A stretch of DNA of 45,005 nt from a candidate division KSB1 bacterium. Lineage in GTDB: Bacteria; Zhuqueibacterota; Zhuqueibacteria; Oceanimicrobiales; Oceanimicrobiaceae. The stretch lies in contig JADFPY010000005.1 in NCBI GenBank assembly GCA_022562085.1, positions 1 to 45,005 on the forward strand, in the 5' to 3' direction. Numbering within the stretch: position 1 is the stretch's first letter; each line of letters opens with the position of its first letter. Shown one piece after another: positions 24,301 to 31,432 of this stretch. The position numbers were made by a program, and so were the translations under genes. Below the pieces are notes generated by a model, which searched no databases, was not told where the DNA came from, and saw nothing but the letters and a program-made list of their open reading frames with translations.

Positions 24301-25420
24301 ACATCACCACCAGCTCCGCCTGCAGCGCTCCCGCTTCTTTAATCGCCTGAAAAATTGCAATAATGTCCCGTGGCTTCACCCCCAGCTGATTTAAAGCAGA
24401 AGCGATGTCGCTGACCGTCACTGTGTTATTAATTACCACTGTATTCGCTTTATCAATTTGCACGGTCGTCGAAGTGATTCCTTCAAGCACGGTTCTACCG
24501 CGCCGGGCAAACGGAGCCGGCTGCGAAATCACCGGTGTCCGTCTCGTGTGGATGGTCAGGTTGCCGTGCGAAACCATGATTTCGGAAATCTGCACATTGC
24601 CGCCGGCAACAATCGTCCCGGTGCGTTCGTTCATAACCACTTTTGCAATTCGATCCTGCACTACAGTCAAGCTTTCGATCTCCGACATAAACTTCACCAG
24701 ATCTCCGGATTTTTGCACACGCCGCGGCCACTTGACATAAATCGTCGCCGCATTGACCGGAGTTGCAATATTTGACGCAAACCGTGAATTAATGGCTTTG
24801 GCAACCCGGGAGGAAGTCGTAAAATCCGGATTTTGCAGCATAATTCCTAAAGGCTTTTCTACATCAAGAACCGACTGCATGGCTTTCTGCACAATCGCGC
24901 CATTCGGAACCCGGCCGACCAGAGTGTAGTTTTGCCGTATCTTCTCCCCATCGCCGGTTTCGATGTTAAACCCGCCGATTGAAAGCGGACCCTGCGCCAA
25001 GGCGTAAAGCTCACCGCTGGTGTTCAACAAAGGCGTAATTAGAAGCATGCCCCCTTCCAAGCTTTTGGCGTCACCCAAAGAGGAGACTGTAACATCGAGC
25101 TTTGTGCCGATATTTGCAAAAGCGTTGAGGTTAGCGGTAACCATGACTGCAGCCACGTTGCGCACCCGGAGTTTGTTGGCCGATACGGTAATGCCGAATT
25201 TCTCAAGCATGTTGGCCACCGACTGCACGGTAAAAATCGCCCCGCGGGAACCGCTGCTCCGGTCCCCGGAGCCGTCGAGTCCGATCACGAGTCCGTAGCC
25301 GATTAAATGCTGGCCATGCATTCCTTGAAAAGAGGCAATGTCTTTGATGCGGGCCTGGCCAAAAAGGTTAGCAAACTGTAGGATAAAAATTAGTAGAACT
25401 TTTAAATAATTAATCTTCAT
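24299..25420 (-). CDS. flgI: Flagellar P-ring protein FlgI
   Basis: A 373-residue periplasmic ring protein with a Sec signal (residues 1-21, ending LFG|QA) and the family start 'RIKDIASFQGMHGQHLIGYG', LVIGLDGSGD and the end LGVKPRDIIAIFQAIKEAGA LQAELVVM (given in two parts). It builds the P-ring around the rod in the peptidoglycan, which shows the cell is diderm. It is 63 bases downstream of flgH. The stop codon is part of a long palindrome. Confidence 0.96.
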   Translation of the reverse strand: MKINYLKVLLIFILQFANLFGQARIKDIASFQGMHGQHLIGYGLVIGLDGSGDRSSGSRGAIFTVQSVANMLEKFGITVSANKLRVRNVAAVMVTANLNAFANIGTKLDVTVSSLGDAKSLEGGMLLITPLLNTSGELYALAQGPLSIGGFNIETGDGEKIRQNYTLVGRVPNGAIVQKAMQSVLDVEKPLGIMLQNPDFTTSSRVAKAINSRFASNIATPVNAATIYVKWPRRVQKSGDLVKFMSEIESLTVVQDRIAKVVMNERTGTIVAGGNVQISEIMVSHGNLTIHTRRTPVISQPAPFARRGRTVLEGITSTTVQIDKANTVVINNTVTVSDIASALNQLGVKPRDIIAIFQAIKEAGALQAELVVM

Positions 25421-25483
25421 CTCTTAAGCTATTTTGTTTGAAAACAACGATGCTATCTCTTAAAGCGATGGCATCGATCAACT

Positions 25484-26116
25484 CTAATTCGCCGCAGCCG
25501 AGATCCCCAAAACCGCAGCCGCACCGAGTCCCATCACCATGAGCCAGGTCGACCAGCGACCTATCATGCCCGGCCTGCTTCTTAGAAAACCATCTTTTTT
25601 ATAAGCGATTTCTACATTGGCTATATTATAAGATAGAACCATATTGTCCGAAGCGATATCTTTGGGCCGCACCAGTCCTTTTACATCTAACAAGTAAGAT
25701 TCGCCGTTTACTTCGAGACGGCGTCGGCCTCGTATTTTCAGATTGCCGTTCGGCAAAATTTCCGTCACGACTGCTGTCAATTTTCCGGTGAGTCCATCCT
25801 TTTGGGCCGTGCCAGCCTGATCGGTCTGGTCGTTCTCGAAGCTGGAAGACACGCCTATCAAAGGCAAAACACTGGTGAGATTGCCGCTCAAACTACCGTT
25901 AGCTTTTAACGAAGATTTCCCGGAAAATTTAAGATTCGACTGTTGGGAACCCGAGGTTGATTCTACGATCAGAATCGTCACGATATCGCCGACCCTGCGG
26001 GCTTTGATATCGGTGTAAAGCGAACTGTTTTTATACTTATTAAAAGATTGGGCAAATCCATTTTGCGCCAAAGCGCTGACCAATAAAACAAAAATTAATC
26101 CCGTAATTCTTTTCAT
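25484..26116 (-). CDS. flgH: Flagellar L-ring protein FlgH without lipobox
   Basis: A 210-residue protein with FlgH features: 'NSSLYTDIKARRVGDIVTIL', 'KDGLTGKLTAVVTEILPNGN', GRRRLEVNGE and 'LVRPKDIASDNMVLSYNIAN'. It forms the outer-membrane L-ring. The signal peptide (residues 1-22, ending NGFA|QS) has no cysteine, whereas the well-studied FlgH proteins are lipoproteins; anchoring must be different. The C-terminus adds a hydrophobic stretch ('WSTWLMVMGLGAAAVLGISA') that could insert in a membrane. It lies between flgA and flgI, 9 bases after flgA. Confidence 0.93.
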   Translation of the reverse strand: MKRITGLIFVLLVSALAQNGFAQSFNKYKNSSLYTDIKARRVGDIVTILIVESTSGSQQSNLKFSGKSSLKANGSLSGNLTSVLPLIGVSSSFENDQTDQAGTAQKDGLTGKLTAVVTEILPNGNLKIRGRRRLEVNGESYLLDVKGLVRPKDIASDNMVLSYNIANVEIAYKKDGFLRSRPGMIGRWSTWLMVMGLGAAAVLGISAAAN

Positions 26117-26125
26117 GATAGTCCT

Positions 26126-26875
26126 TTAAAGATTCACTAAAACCGTCTTTGCATCTATGACTTTTGCCGTGTAACTCTTTTTGTTTCCAACACACTTGAC
26201 CCGGATTTCATCTCCGATTTTGCCGTCCTGACGGGCGACGCCGGGGGTGGTAATTTCAAGCGAACCTCGTTTAAAACGAATGTCGACTCCACCTCCTCTC
26301 GCAATCACCGGCAGTGTTTCAACTAAATTTTCGGTAATCACATCGCCGGTTTGAATAAGTCTCGTAGTTCTCAATCCGCTTATCTCTTTCAGCGAAGAAA
26401 ACGTTTTCTTGGTAAGACTGGTTGTTTCAAGCCTTGCTAATTGCAGGTCCTCCGAATTTACAACGGTAAATCGTCCTAACTTCGTTTTACTTACTATAAC
26501 GTTTTGAAATGTTCTAATTCGAGTGTTCACGTTCAACGTTTTCAGGTATTGGCCGTTTCGATACAATCCGCACTTGATGAATTGAAGGCCTTTGCGGACC
26601 GGTTTGCGAGATGGTAAAATTTTGATTTCATCACAAGCGATTTTCGCGGCATTCTGTTTTTCCAGATTGGGAAACTCTAAAAGCAGTTCGTCTTTTGACA
26701 ATTGTAGTTTGTGCAGGACATACTTTTCAATGGTTACCTTGAGTTGTTCTGTGGTCAGAATCTGGCTTTTGCCTTGATTAACTGGCAAAATCAACAGGGC
26801 TATTAATGTGCATAACCGTAAACAAAAATCTCGCGGAACCTGCACTGAGCACAGCCGAAATGTTCGAAATGACAT
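26126..26875 (-). CDS. flgA: FlgA, P-ring assembly chaperone
   Basis: A 249-residue periplasmic protein with a long N-region and hydrophobic signal (about residues 20-36). The SAF-type C-terminal domain is shown by 'FTVVNSEDLQLARLETTSLT', 'RLIQTGDVITENLVETLPVI', 'VDIRFKRGSLEITTPGVARQ' and DGKIGDEIRVKC. FlgA helps FlgI assemble around the rod. The ATG at 26875 is adjacent to a TTG at 26878; neither has a strong ribosome-binding site. The first codons run through a repeat-like segment (CTGAGCACAGCCGAA on the + strand near 26844), so the N-terminus may have been remodelled. Confidence 0.88.
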   Translation of the reverse strand: MSFRTFRLCSVQVPRDFCLRLCTLIALLILPVNQGKSQILTTEQLKVTIEKYVLHKLQLSKDELLLEFPNLEKQNAAKIACDEIKILPSRKPVRKGLQFIKCGLYRNGQYLKTLNVNTRIRTFQNVIVSKTKLGRFTVVNSEDLQLARLETTSLTKKTFSSLKEISGLRTTRLIQTGDVITENLVETLPVIARGGGVDIRFKRGSLEITTPGVARQDGKIGDEIRVKCVGNKKSYTAKVIDAKTVLVNL

Positions 26876-26888
26876 CAAAATACCAACT

Positions 26889-27677
26889 TTACCGTTTCAA
26901 GTTACTGGCGACTTCCATCATCTGCTCGGCGGTTCGAATAGCCTTGCTGTTGGTCTCGAAAGCCCGCTGGGCGACGATCATATCGACCATCTCTTTAACC
27001 ACGTCCACATTGGATTCTTCCAGATAACCTTGAAGAAGTTGACCGAATCCTTCCCCGCCCGGGGTTCCTAAAATAGCGTCTCCTGAGGCAGCGGTCGCTT
27101 CAAACAGGTTTCCGCCGATATTCTTCAGACCGCCCGCATTGATAAACTTTGCCAGTTCAATTTGTCCCAGTTCCTCCGGTTCGGTAGCGCCGCTCACGAT
27201 GGCCGAAACGGTACCGTCAACGCCGATGTTAATTTGCAGGGCCTCCTGAGGCACTGCGATTCCAGGTTCCAGGATCAAACCGACAACATTGACGATTTGC
27301 CCATCGGAAGACAAGCGAAAATTGCCGTCCCGGGTGTAGGCCAACGTTCCGTCCGGCTTCTGAATTTGAAAGAAGCCATCACCCTCCAAAGCGACATCTA
27401 AATTATTATCGGTGCGAACGACATTGCCTTGCATGAAATTCTTTACCGTCCCAATTGGGCGGTTACCGTGACCGATTTGCAGCTCAGTCGGAAGCTCGGT
27501 ATTCAATTGGTCGGTTACACCCGCCGGACGTAAGGTTTGATAAAAGAGATCCTGAAATTCAATGGAGCTTTTTTTGAAACCCGTGGTGCTGATGTTCGCT
27601 AAATTATTAGCGATGTTATCAAGTTTTAAGCTTTGAGCAAACATTCCTAATGAAGCAGTTCGTAAGGCTCTAATCAT
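26889..27677 (-). CDS. flgG: Flagellar distal rod protein FlgG
   Basis: A 262-residue rod protein. It starts MIRALRTASLGMFAQSLKLD and shows NNLANISTTGFKKSSIEFQD, 'DGFFQIQKPDGTLAYTRDGN' and ends 'MIVAQRAFETNSKAIRTAEQ' MMEVASNLKR. It forms the distal rod through the P- and L-rings. It follows flgF after a 145-base gap that carries a composite REP element and precedes flgA by 13 bases. Its ribosome-binding site is AGGAGA, 8 bases before the ATG. Confidence 0.95.
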   Translation of the reverse strand: MIRALRTASLGMFAQSLKLDNIANNLANISTTGFKKSSIEFQDLFYQTLRPAGVTDQLNTELPTELQIGHGNRPIGTVKNFMQGNVVRTDNNLDVALEGDGFFQIQKPDGTLAYTRDGNFRLSSDGQIVNVVGLILEPGIAVPQEALQINIGVDGTVSAIVSGATEPEELGQIELAKFINAGGLKNIGGNLFEATAASGDAILGTPGGEGFGQLLQGYLEESNVDVVKEMVDMIVAQRAFETNSKAIRTAEQMMEVASNLKR

Positions 27678-27712
27678 TGTCCATTCTCCTAATTTTTCAG
27701 ATTCTAAATTCT

Positions 27713-27795
27713 CGTTCCCAAGCTCCTGCTTGGAATGCTTATGGATGCGAAACTCTGTTTCGCATAAGCATTACGAAGCAGAGCTTCGTAATGAG
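27713..27795. repeat. Composite three-palindrome REP element, copy 2
   Basis: The flgF-flgG gap holds CGTTCCCAAGC-TCCT-GCTTGGAATG (27713-27737), ATGCGAAAC-TCT-GTTTCGCAT (27745-27765, perfect) and ATTACGAAGC-AGA-GCTTCGTAAT (27770-27792, perfect) followed by GAG. Order and spacing match copy 1 at 21128. Confidence 0.8.
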
Positions 27796-27822
27796 TCAGT
27801 CTGCTGGGAGGACCCAAGGTGA

Positions 27823-28569
27823 TTAGCCCACCCGTCCTATTTCGTTGGCCGCTTTTTGTAAAATGGCATCCTGCGACCGGATCATTTTCTGACCCACTTC
27901 ATATTGATGCATCAAGTCGATCATGGCAACCATTTCGGAAACCGAGTCGACGTTGGAGTTTTCCAAAAACCCCTGTTTCAACTCTACATTCTCCAAAGGG
28001 GTCGCCTCAATGCCTTCCTTCAGTTGAAACAAGTTCGACCCTATCTTGGAAAAATCTGATGGGTTTTGGGCCGACACAATTTTCAATTTATCAATGACGT
28101 TGCCGTCAATGAGAATTTCGCCGGATCCGTTTATCAAAATTTCGGCAGCAGAATTCTCCTGCAAATTGATTTCAATCGGGCCGCCCTCTCCCAAAACGGG
28201 AAGGCCATCAACGGTAATCAACAGACCTTCCTGATTAAGCGTAAAACGGCCGTCGCGGGTGTAGGCTTCGCCTTCCAGCGTTTCAACGGAAAAGAGTCCG
28301 TCGCCAGAAATCGCAACATCGAGGGGGCGGTTGGTACCTTCCAGCGCACCCTGGGTAAAATCAATTCGAGAGCCAGCGTATGGGATCGTCATGTTTTTTG
28401 CAAAGTCCGGTCCGCTAAGCTCGCTGACTTTTTTCTTGAGCGCGTTGACGAACAGCTCTTCGCGTTTGTATCCTCTGGTACTGATGTTCGCCAGATTATT
28501 TGTTATGGTTTCCAATTGGGCCATTTGCGTTGTCATAGCATGGCCGGTCAGTATCAGTCTTGTTAACAT
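27823..28569 (-). CDS. flgF: Flagellar rod protein FlgF (FlgF/FlgG family)
   Basis: A 248-residue basal-body rod protein of the FlgF/FlgG family, named FlgF by its place before flgG. Key parts are 'ITNNLANISTRGYKREELFV', 'PLDVAISGDGLFSVETLEGE' and 'SVSEMVAMIDLMHQYEVGQK'. It is secreted through the export gate and forms the proximal rod. Upstream, 44-59 bases from the start codon, lies a good sigma-54 promoter, so a new transcription unit flgF-flgG-flgA-flgH-flgI-flgJ-flgN-flgK-flgL probably starts here. Confidence 0.92.
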   Translation of the reverse strand: MLTRLILTGHAMTTQMAQLETITNNLANISTRGYKREELFVNALKKKVSELSGPDFAKNMTIPYAGSRIDFTQGALEGTNRPLDVAISGDGLFSVETLEGEAYTRDGRFTLNQEGLLITVDGLPVLGEGGPIEINLQENSAAEILINGSGEILIDGNVIDKLKIVSAQNPSDFSKIGSNLFQLKEGIEATPLENVELKQGFLENSNVDSVSEMVAMIDLMHQYEVGQKMIRSQDAILQKAANEIGRVG

Positions 28570-28826
28570 CTATTTCCTCTATGATTAAATGACCCAAAAT
28601 CTACCTGGCTAAAGCAACATGCATGCCATGCGCAAATCATCGATTTTAGTTGTTATTTATTAAGGAATTAAATGGAAACTCCGAAAAGGTTTTTTGGGCT
28701 TGTAACTGTTACTTTTTACCCAGTACAAGGAAATATTACCGATAGCAACTTATCTCTTTACTGTCCACATTACGCTCGCAAAGGCATCCTTTTTTTGCAC
28801 ACTCTTTGGACAGCCTCATCGTTTTC
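28570..28826. other. Gap between the AMIN gene and flgF
   Basis: This 257-base gap separates two transcription units on the same strand. Besides the sigma-54 site at 28613-28628 it is AT-rich and shows no credible gene. An enhancer for the sigma-54 activator would be expected between about 28700 and 28800 but no inverted repeat stands out. Confidence 0.45.
28613..28628 (-). promoter_or_regulatory. Sigma-54 (-24/-12) promoter upstream of flgF
   Basis: On the - strand the sequence is TGGCATGCATGTTGCT. It fits the RpoN consensus TGGCACG-N4-TTGCW with one change, and the invariant GG and GC are exactly 10 bases apart. The predicted start of transcription is near 28602, about 33 bases before the flgF ATG. 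Many bacteria use RpoN for rod/hook genes. Confidence 0.78.
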
Positions 28827-30140
28827 CTAATTTAAAGACTGCTTCTGCAAATTCTTCAAAAACTCGGCGCCGTCTTTGCCAATCAGCTCTTCCCTGGTGA
28901 CTTCTTTACCGACTCGCGACGCCGCCACAATTGAGCCTAAATCGCGGGCGACTTCTGCCAATTCCGGCGGAGACGGAGACCTCCCTTTGGGAGTCTTCAC
29001 CGACTCAGAAAAGGATCGCATTAGTGACTCAAGCCTGGGAGGCGTGTTTGCAGCACCAGATTTATTGGCTCGAACCACCTCAGGCTCCTTCCTGATTTCT
29101 TCGATTTCGTTCGATTCTAAAGTGGATTTCAAAATTTCGACAAATTTACGGTTTGTTTGTTTTGAAACGGCTTGCTTTTCCCCCAATCGCTTTCGGGTTT
29201 GCAGGGAGCTTTCGGATTTCTTGGAGCGCCTCATAAGATAAACAGCCATCAAAATCAAATCAATCAGGACAAACGCAGCGACCATCACGGAAACCAGTGT
29301 GTACTTGCTCATCAGTTGATTTCCCTTGGAGGTTCGATCTTTTGCAATTTTTGACAGCTCAGATTTCACTGAATTCAAGGAGGTTTGGAAAGGAATGATT
29401 GATTCGTTGAGCAGGGTTTCTGTGCTGTCGTAATTTGCAAAAACCGCTCCTTCCAATGAATCATCGGCAGCTGCGGAAAGCGAGGGTGAGTCCATTTCAG
29501 ATGACTCAACCGAATCAAATTCGATTGATTGCAGAGAATCAACTTGAGATACAGCTGTGACAAGCATTTGCTCACCTGCCTGCGGTTCAGGTTGCAAAGT
29601 CTTCTCTCTTTTTTTAGTTTTTTCTCTCAAAATAGAAGTTGGATAAATGTCCAGTACAATTCGAAACGGTCGGTTTAAATAATAATGATCAACTCGTAGA
29701 TTAGACAGCTTCAAAATCGTAGTGACTGAAAGAAAATTCGGTGATGGCTTAACGCTTACCTGCTTTAAATAACGATCTTTTTGATCGAGATTAATTTCAC
29801 CAAAGTTATGAACCGCATTTACGCCGAGCACATCAATGATCACCGTGCCATTTTCAACGTCTTTGATAACTTGAAATTGTACGTCAGAATCGAATTGGAT
29901 GACCACTCTGGAATAGGTTCTGTGAAATCCGGTGCGGATATCGGTGAGGTCAGCGCTTTGAGCAATTTGAGTGAAAACGATTATGCTTACAATCATCCCT
30001 ACCCAGATCGAAACAGAATTTCTAAAGCAATTGCGTTCCGAAGCAGAAGCTTTGGAACGAGGAAAAACAGGAGGTGCGCTTGCATTTGCATTCCAAAGCA
30101 GAGCTTTGGGACGAGATAGTAAATTTTCTAAAAATATCAC
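28827..30140 (-). CDS. AMIN-domain, single-pass membrane protein in the flagellar cluster
   Basis: A 437-residue protein from GTG 30140. After a signal-like segment (about 41-64, ending IAQSA) comes an AMIN domain ('TDIRTGFHRTYSRVVIQFDS', 'GTVIIDVLGVNA', 'YYLNRPFRIVLDIYP'), a linker, one membrane helix ('YTLVSVMVAAFVLIDLILMA', about 278-300) followed by RRSKK, and a long Lys/Glu/Ser-rich tail that must be cytoplasmic. AMIN domains bind peptidoglycan or envelope structures in amidases and secretins. The GTG is supported by AAGGA 7 bases upstream, but residues 9-36 are coded by two REP palindromes; ATG 29996 is an alternative start giving 389 residues. Function is unknown; a wall-spanning flagellar or polarity factor is a guess. 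Confidence 0.72.
   Translation of the reverse strand: MIFLENLLSRPKALLWNANASAPPVFPRSKASASERNCFRNSVSIWVGMIVSIIVFTQIAQSADLTDIRTGFHRTYSRVVIQFDSDVQFQVIKDVENGTVIIDVLGVNAVHNFGEINLDQKDRYLKQVSVKPSPNFLSVTTILKLSNLRVDHYYLNRPFRIVLDIYPTSILREKTKKREKTLQPEPQAGEQMLVTAVSQVDSLQSIEFDSVESSEMDSPSLSAAADDSLEGAVFANYDSTETLLNESIIPFQTSLNSVKSELSKIAKDRTSKGNQLMSKYTLVSVMVAAFVLIDLILMAVYLMRRSKKSESSLQTRKRLGEKQAVSKQTNRKFVEILKSTLESNEIEEIRKEPEVVRANKSGAANTPPRLESLMRSFSESVKTPKGRSPSPPELAEVARDLGSIVAASRVGKEVTREELIGKDGAEFLKNLQKQSLN
30034..30115. repeat. Two REP palindromes inside the 5' end of the AMIN gene
   Basis: CGTTCCGAAGC..AGCTTTGGAACGAG (30034-30061) and GCATTCCAAAGC..GCTTTGGGACGAG (30088-30115) belong to the TTCCAAAGC REP family. 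If translation starts at GTG 30140 they are read in frame and give the peptides SRPKALLWNANA and PRSKASASERN. Confidence 0.75.
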
Positions 30141-30154
30141 GGGTCTATCCTTGG

Positions 30155-30394
30155 TTAAACTTGAATGTCGATAAAGCCGCCTTTTCCTGAGGGCTCATCG
30201 TCCTTGGTTTTTTTAGTATTTTTTGGTTTTTGAGTCTGTCCTGAAATGATGGCGAGGTCCTGCGAATCCGCAGAATGCTTCTTGTCCTGCTTTTTCTTCT
30301 TCTGCTTTTTTTGCTGCTTAGGCTGCTGCCTTTCTCCGACTGAATTCGGACTTGCCGCAGTGGGCACCCCTAAAGATACACCGTAGTCATCCAT
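30155..30394 (-). CDS. Small Lys-rich protein (79 aa), unknown
   Basis: A 79-residue hydrophilic protein with a very basic middle (QQKKQKKKKQDKKH) and a short C-terminal hydrophobic motif GGFIDIQV. It has no signal or membrane segment and is probably disordered. It lies 14 bases after fliA and 14 bases before the GTG of the AMIN gene, so it is co-transcribed with them. It lacks the features of the anti-sigma factor FlgM, which is otherwise missing from the cluster. It may be lineage-specific. Confidence 0.55.
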   Translation of the reverse strand: MDDYGVSLGVPTAASPNSVGERQQPKQQKKQKKKKQDKKHSADSQDLAIISGQTQKPKNTKKTKDDEPSGKGGFIDIQV

Positions 30395-30408
30395 GACAAT
30401 TACCTTCT

Positions 30409-31173
30409 TTATGTACTTGGTTCGATGATGGTCAGCCTGCGAAGCTCATTGCGGACAGTAAGAATTGCCTTTCCTAAAAGACGGCTGATTCGTGATTCGG
30501 ACAAATTAAGCACTTTGCCAATTTCCAAGAGTGTCATTTCGTCATGATAATACATGAGGACAATGAGTCTTTGCCGCTCAGGTAGTTTGTAAATGGCGTC
30601 TTTTACTGAATTGAGTATATTTTTTCTGTTTAATTGTTCAAAGGGGCTCACGGAATTTTTATCGGGGATGGCGTCACTGAGCCGGACCTCTTCTCCATCC
30701 ACGTCATGAGGTTGATCGAGAGAAATGCTGAAATTAATTTGTGCCATCTCCAGGACGCGATGGCACTCCTTCAGCTCCATGCCGACATCATCGGCAATCT
30801 CGAAATTCGACGGTTCCCGGTTCAACTCAAAAGTTAATTTTGAAATGGAGCGCTCAATCTCTTTCAATTTGGCGCGGTCGGATCGGCTGACAATATCAAT
30901 TTTTCTGAGATAATCGAGAATATAACCCCGAACGCGCCAGGTGGCGTAGGTTTTAAAACTGGCGTTTTTCTTAATGTCGAAGTCTTCCAAAGCACGGATC
31001 AAGCCGATGATTCCAGAACTGTGAATGTCTTCCAATTCGGCTTTATTTCGAACGGCGAGATTCATGCGCCCGATTACATATTTCACAATCGGCATGAATC
31101 CGACAATCACCTGCTCACGGAGTCTCGGGTTTTGAGATTTTAAATACTCTTTAACAAGGTCCTCGTTATTCAC
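30409..31173 (-). CDS. fliA: Flagellar sigma factor FliA (sigma-28)
   Basis: A 254-residue group 3 sigma factor with region 2 ('LEDIHSSGIIGLIRALEDFD', FKTYATWRVRGYILDYLR), region 3 and region 4 ('LPERQRLIVLMYYHDEMTLL', EIGKVLNLSESRISRL). It directs RNA polymerase to late flagellar genes. GTG 31173 is preferred as start: GAGG precedes it and it overlaps the upstream stop by 8 bases (GTGAATAA). An upstream TTG at 31212 would add 13 Lys/Arg-rich residues and overlap the upstream gene by 47 bases. No flgM gene for its anti-sigma factor is seen in the window. Confidence 0.92.
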   Translation of the reverse strand: MNNEDLVKEYLKSQNPRLREQVIVGFMPIVKYVIGRMNLAVRNKAELEDIHSSGIIGLIRALEDFDIKKNASFKTYATWRVRGYILDYLRKIDIVSRSDRAKLKEIERSISKLTFELNREPSNFEIADDVGMELKECHRVLEMAQINFSISLDQPHDVDGEEVRLSDAIPDKNSVSPFEQLNRKNILNSVKDAIYKLPERQRLIVLMYYHDEMTLLEIGKVLNLSESRISRLLGKAILTVRNELRRLTIIEPST

Positions 31174-31432
31174 CCGCAATTTCCTCTTCTGCTGCTTCTT
31201 CCGGTTGCTCAACTGTTTTCGGTTTCACTGCTTTTGGCTCAACTTTCTTCGGGCCTTGAGTCATTATGACTCTCACTCCTACAAAAAATACGATTAAGAC
31301 TAAATAAATGCCTGCAAATACAAAAAGTCCACGCAGGATGCTTTCAGAAAACGAAACGCCTGTGACAAGGCAATAGAGAATTCCAAGTATGGCGACAAAA
31401 AAACTAAACTTTATGATGATTTGGGTTATCAT
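31166..31432 (-). CDS. Small two-helix membrane protein (88 aa) between flhF and fliA
   Basis: An 88-residue protein with two membrane helices (about residues 5-27 and 34-56), followed by a basic then Glu/Ala-rich tail (PKKVEPKAVKPK, PEEAAEEEIAGE). Its ATG overlaps the flhF stop by one base and its stop overlaps the fliA start, so all three are translationally coupled. In many polar-flagellated bacteria this slot is held by flhG/fleN, a soluble ATPase; this protein is not related. I do not recognise a family. A role in flagellar placement or number is an inference from position only. Confidence 0.65.
   Translation of the reverse strand: MITQIIIKFSFFVAILGILYCLVTGVSFSESILRGLFVFAGIYLVLIVFFVGVRVIMTQGPKKVEPKAVKPKTVEQPEEAAEEEIAGE

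Noticed and set aside
26840-26875. Frameshift or damage at the flgA start
   Set aside because: Repeat-like DNA is present, but a continuous frame with a plausible signal peptide runs from ATG 26875, so damage cannot be claimed.
30155-30394. Small Lys-rich protein as FlgM anti-sigma factor
   Set aside because: Size and place beside fliA are suggestive, but the conserved C-terminal helix pattern of FlgM is not seen and the composition is mostly Lys and Gln.
31174-31212. Longer FliA start at TTG 31212
   Set aside because: It would overlap the upstream gene by 47 bases and add only Lys/Arg-rich residues; GTG 31173 has GAGG before it and a short coupling overlap.
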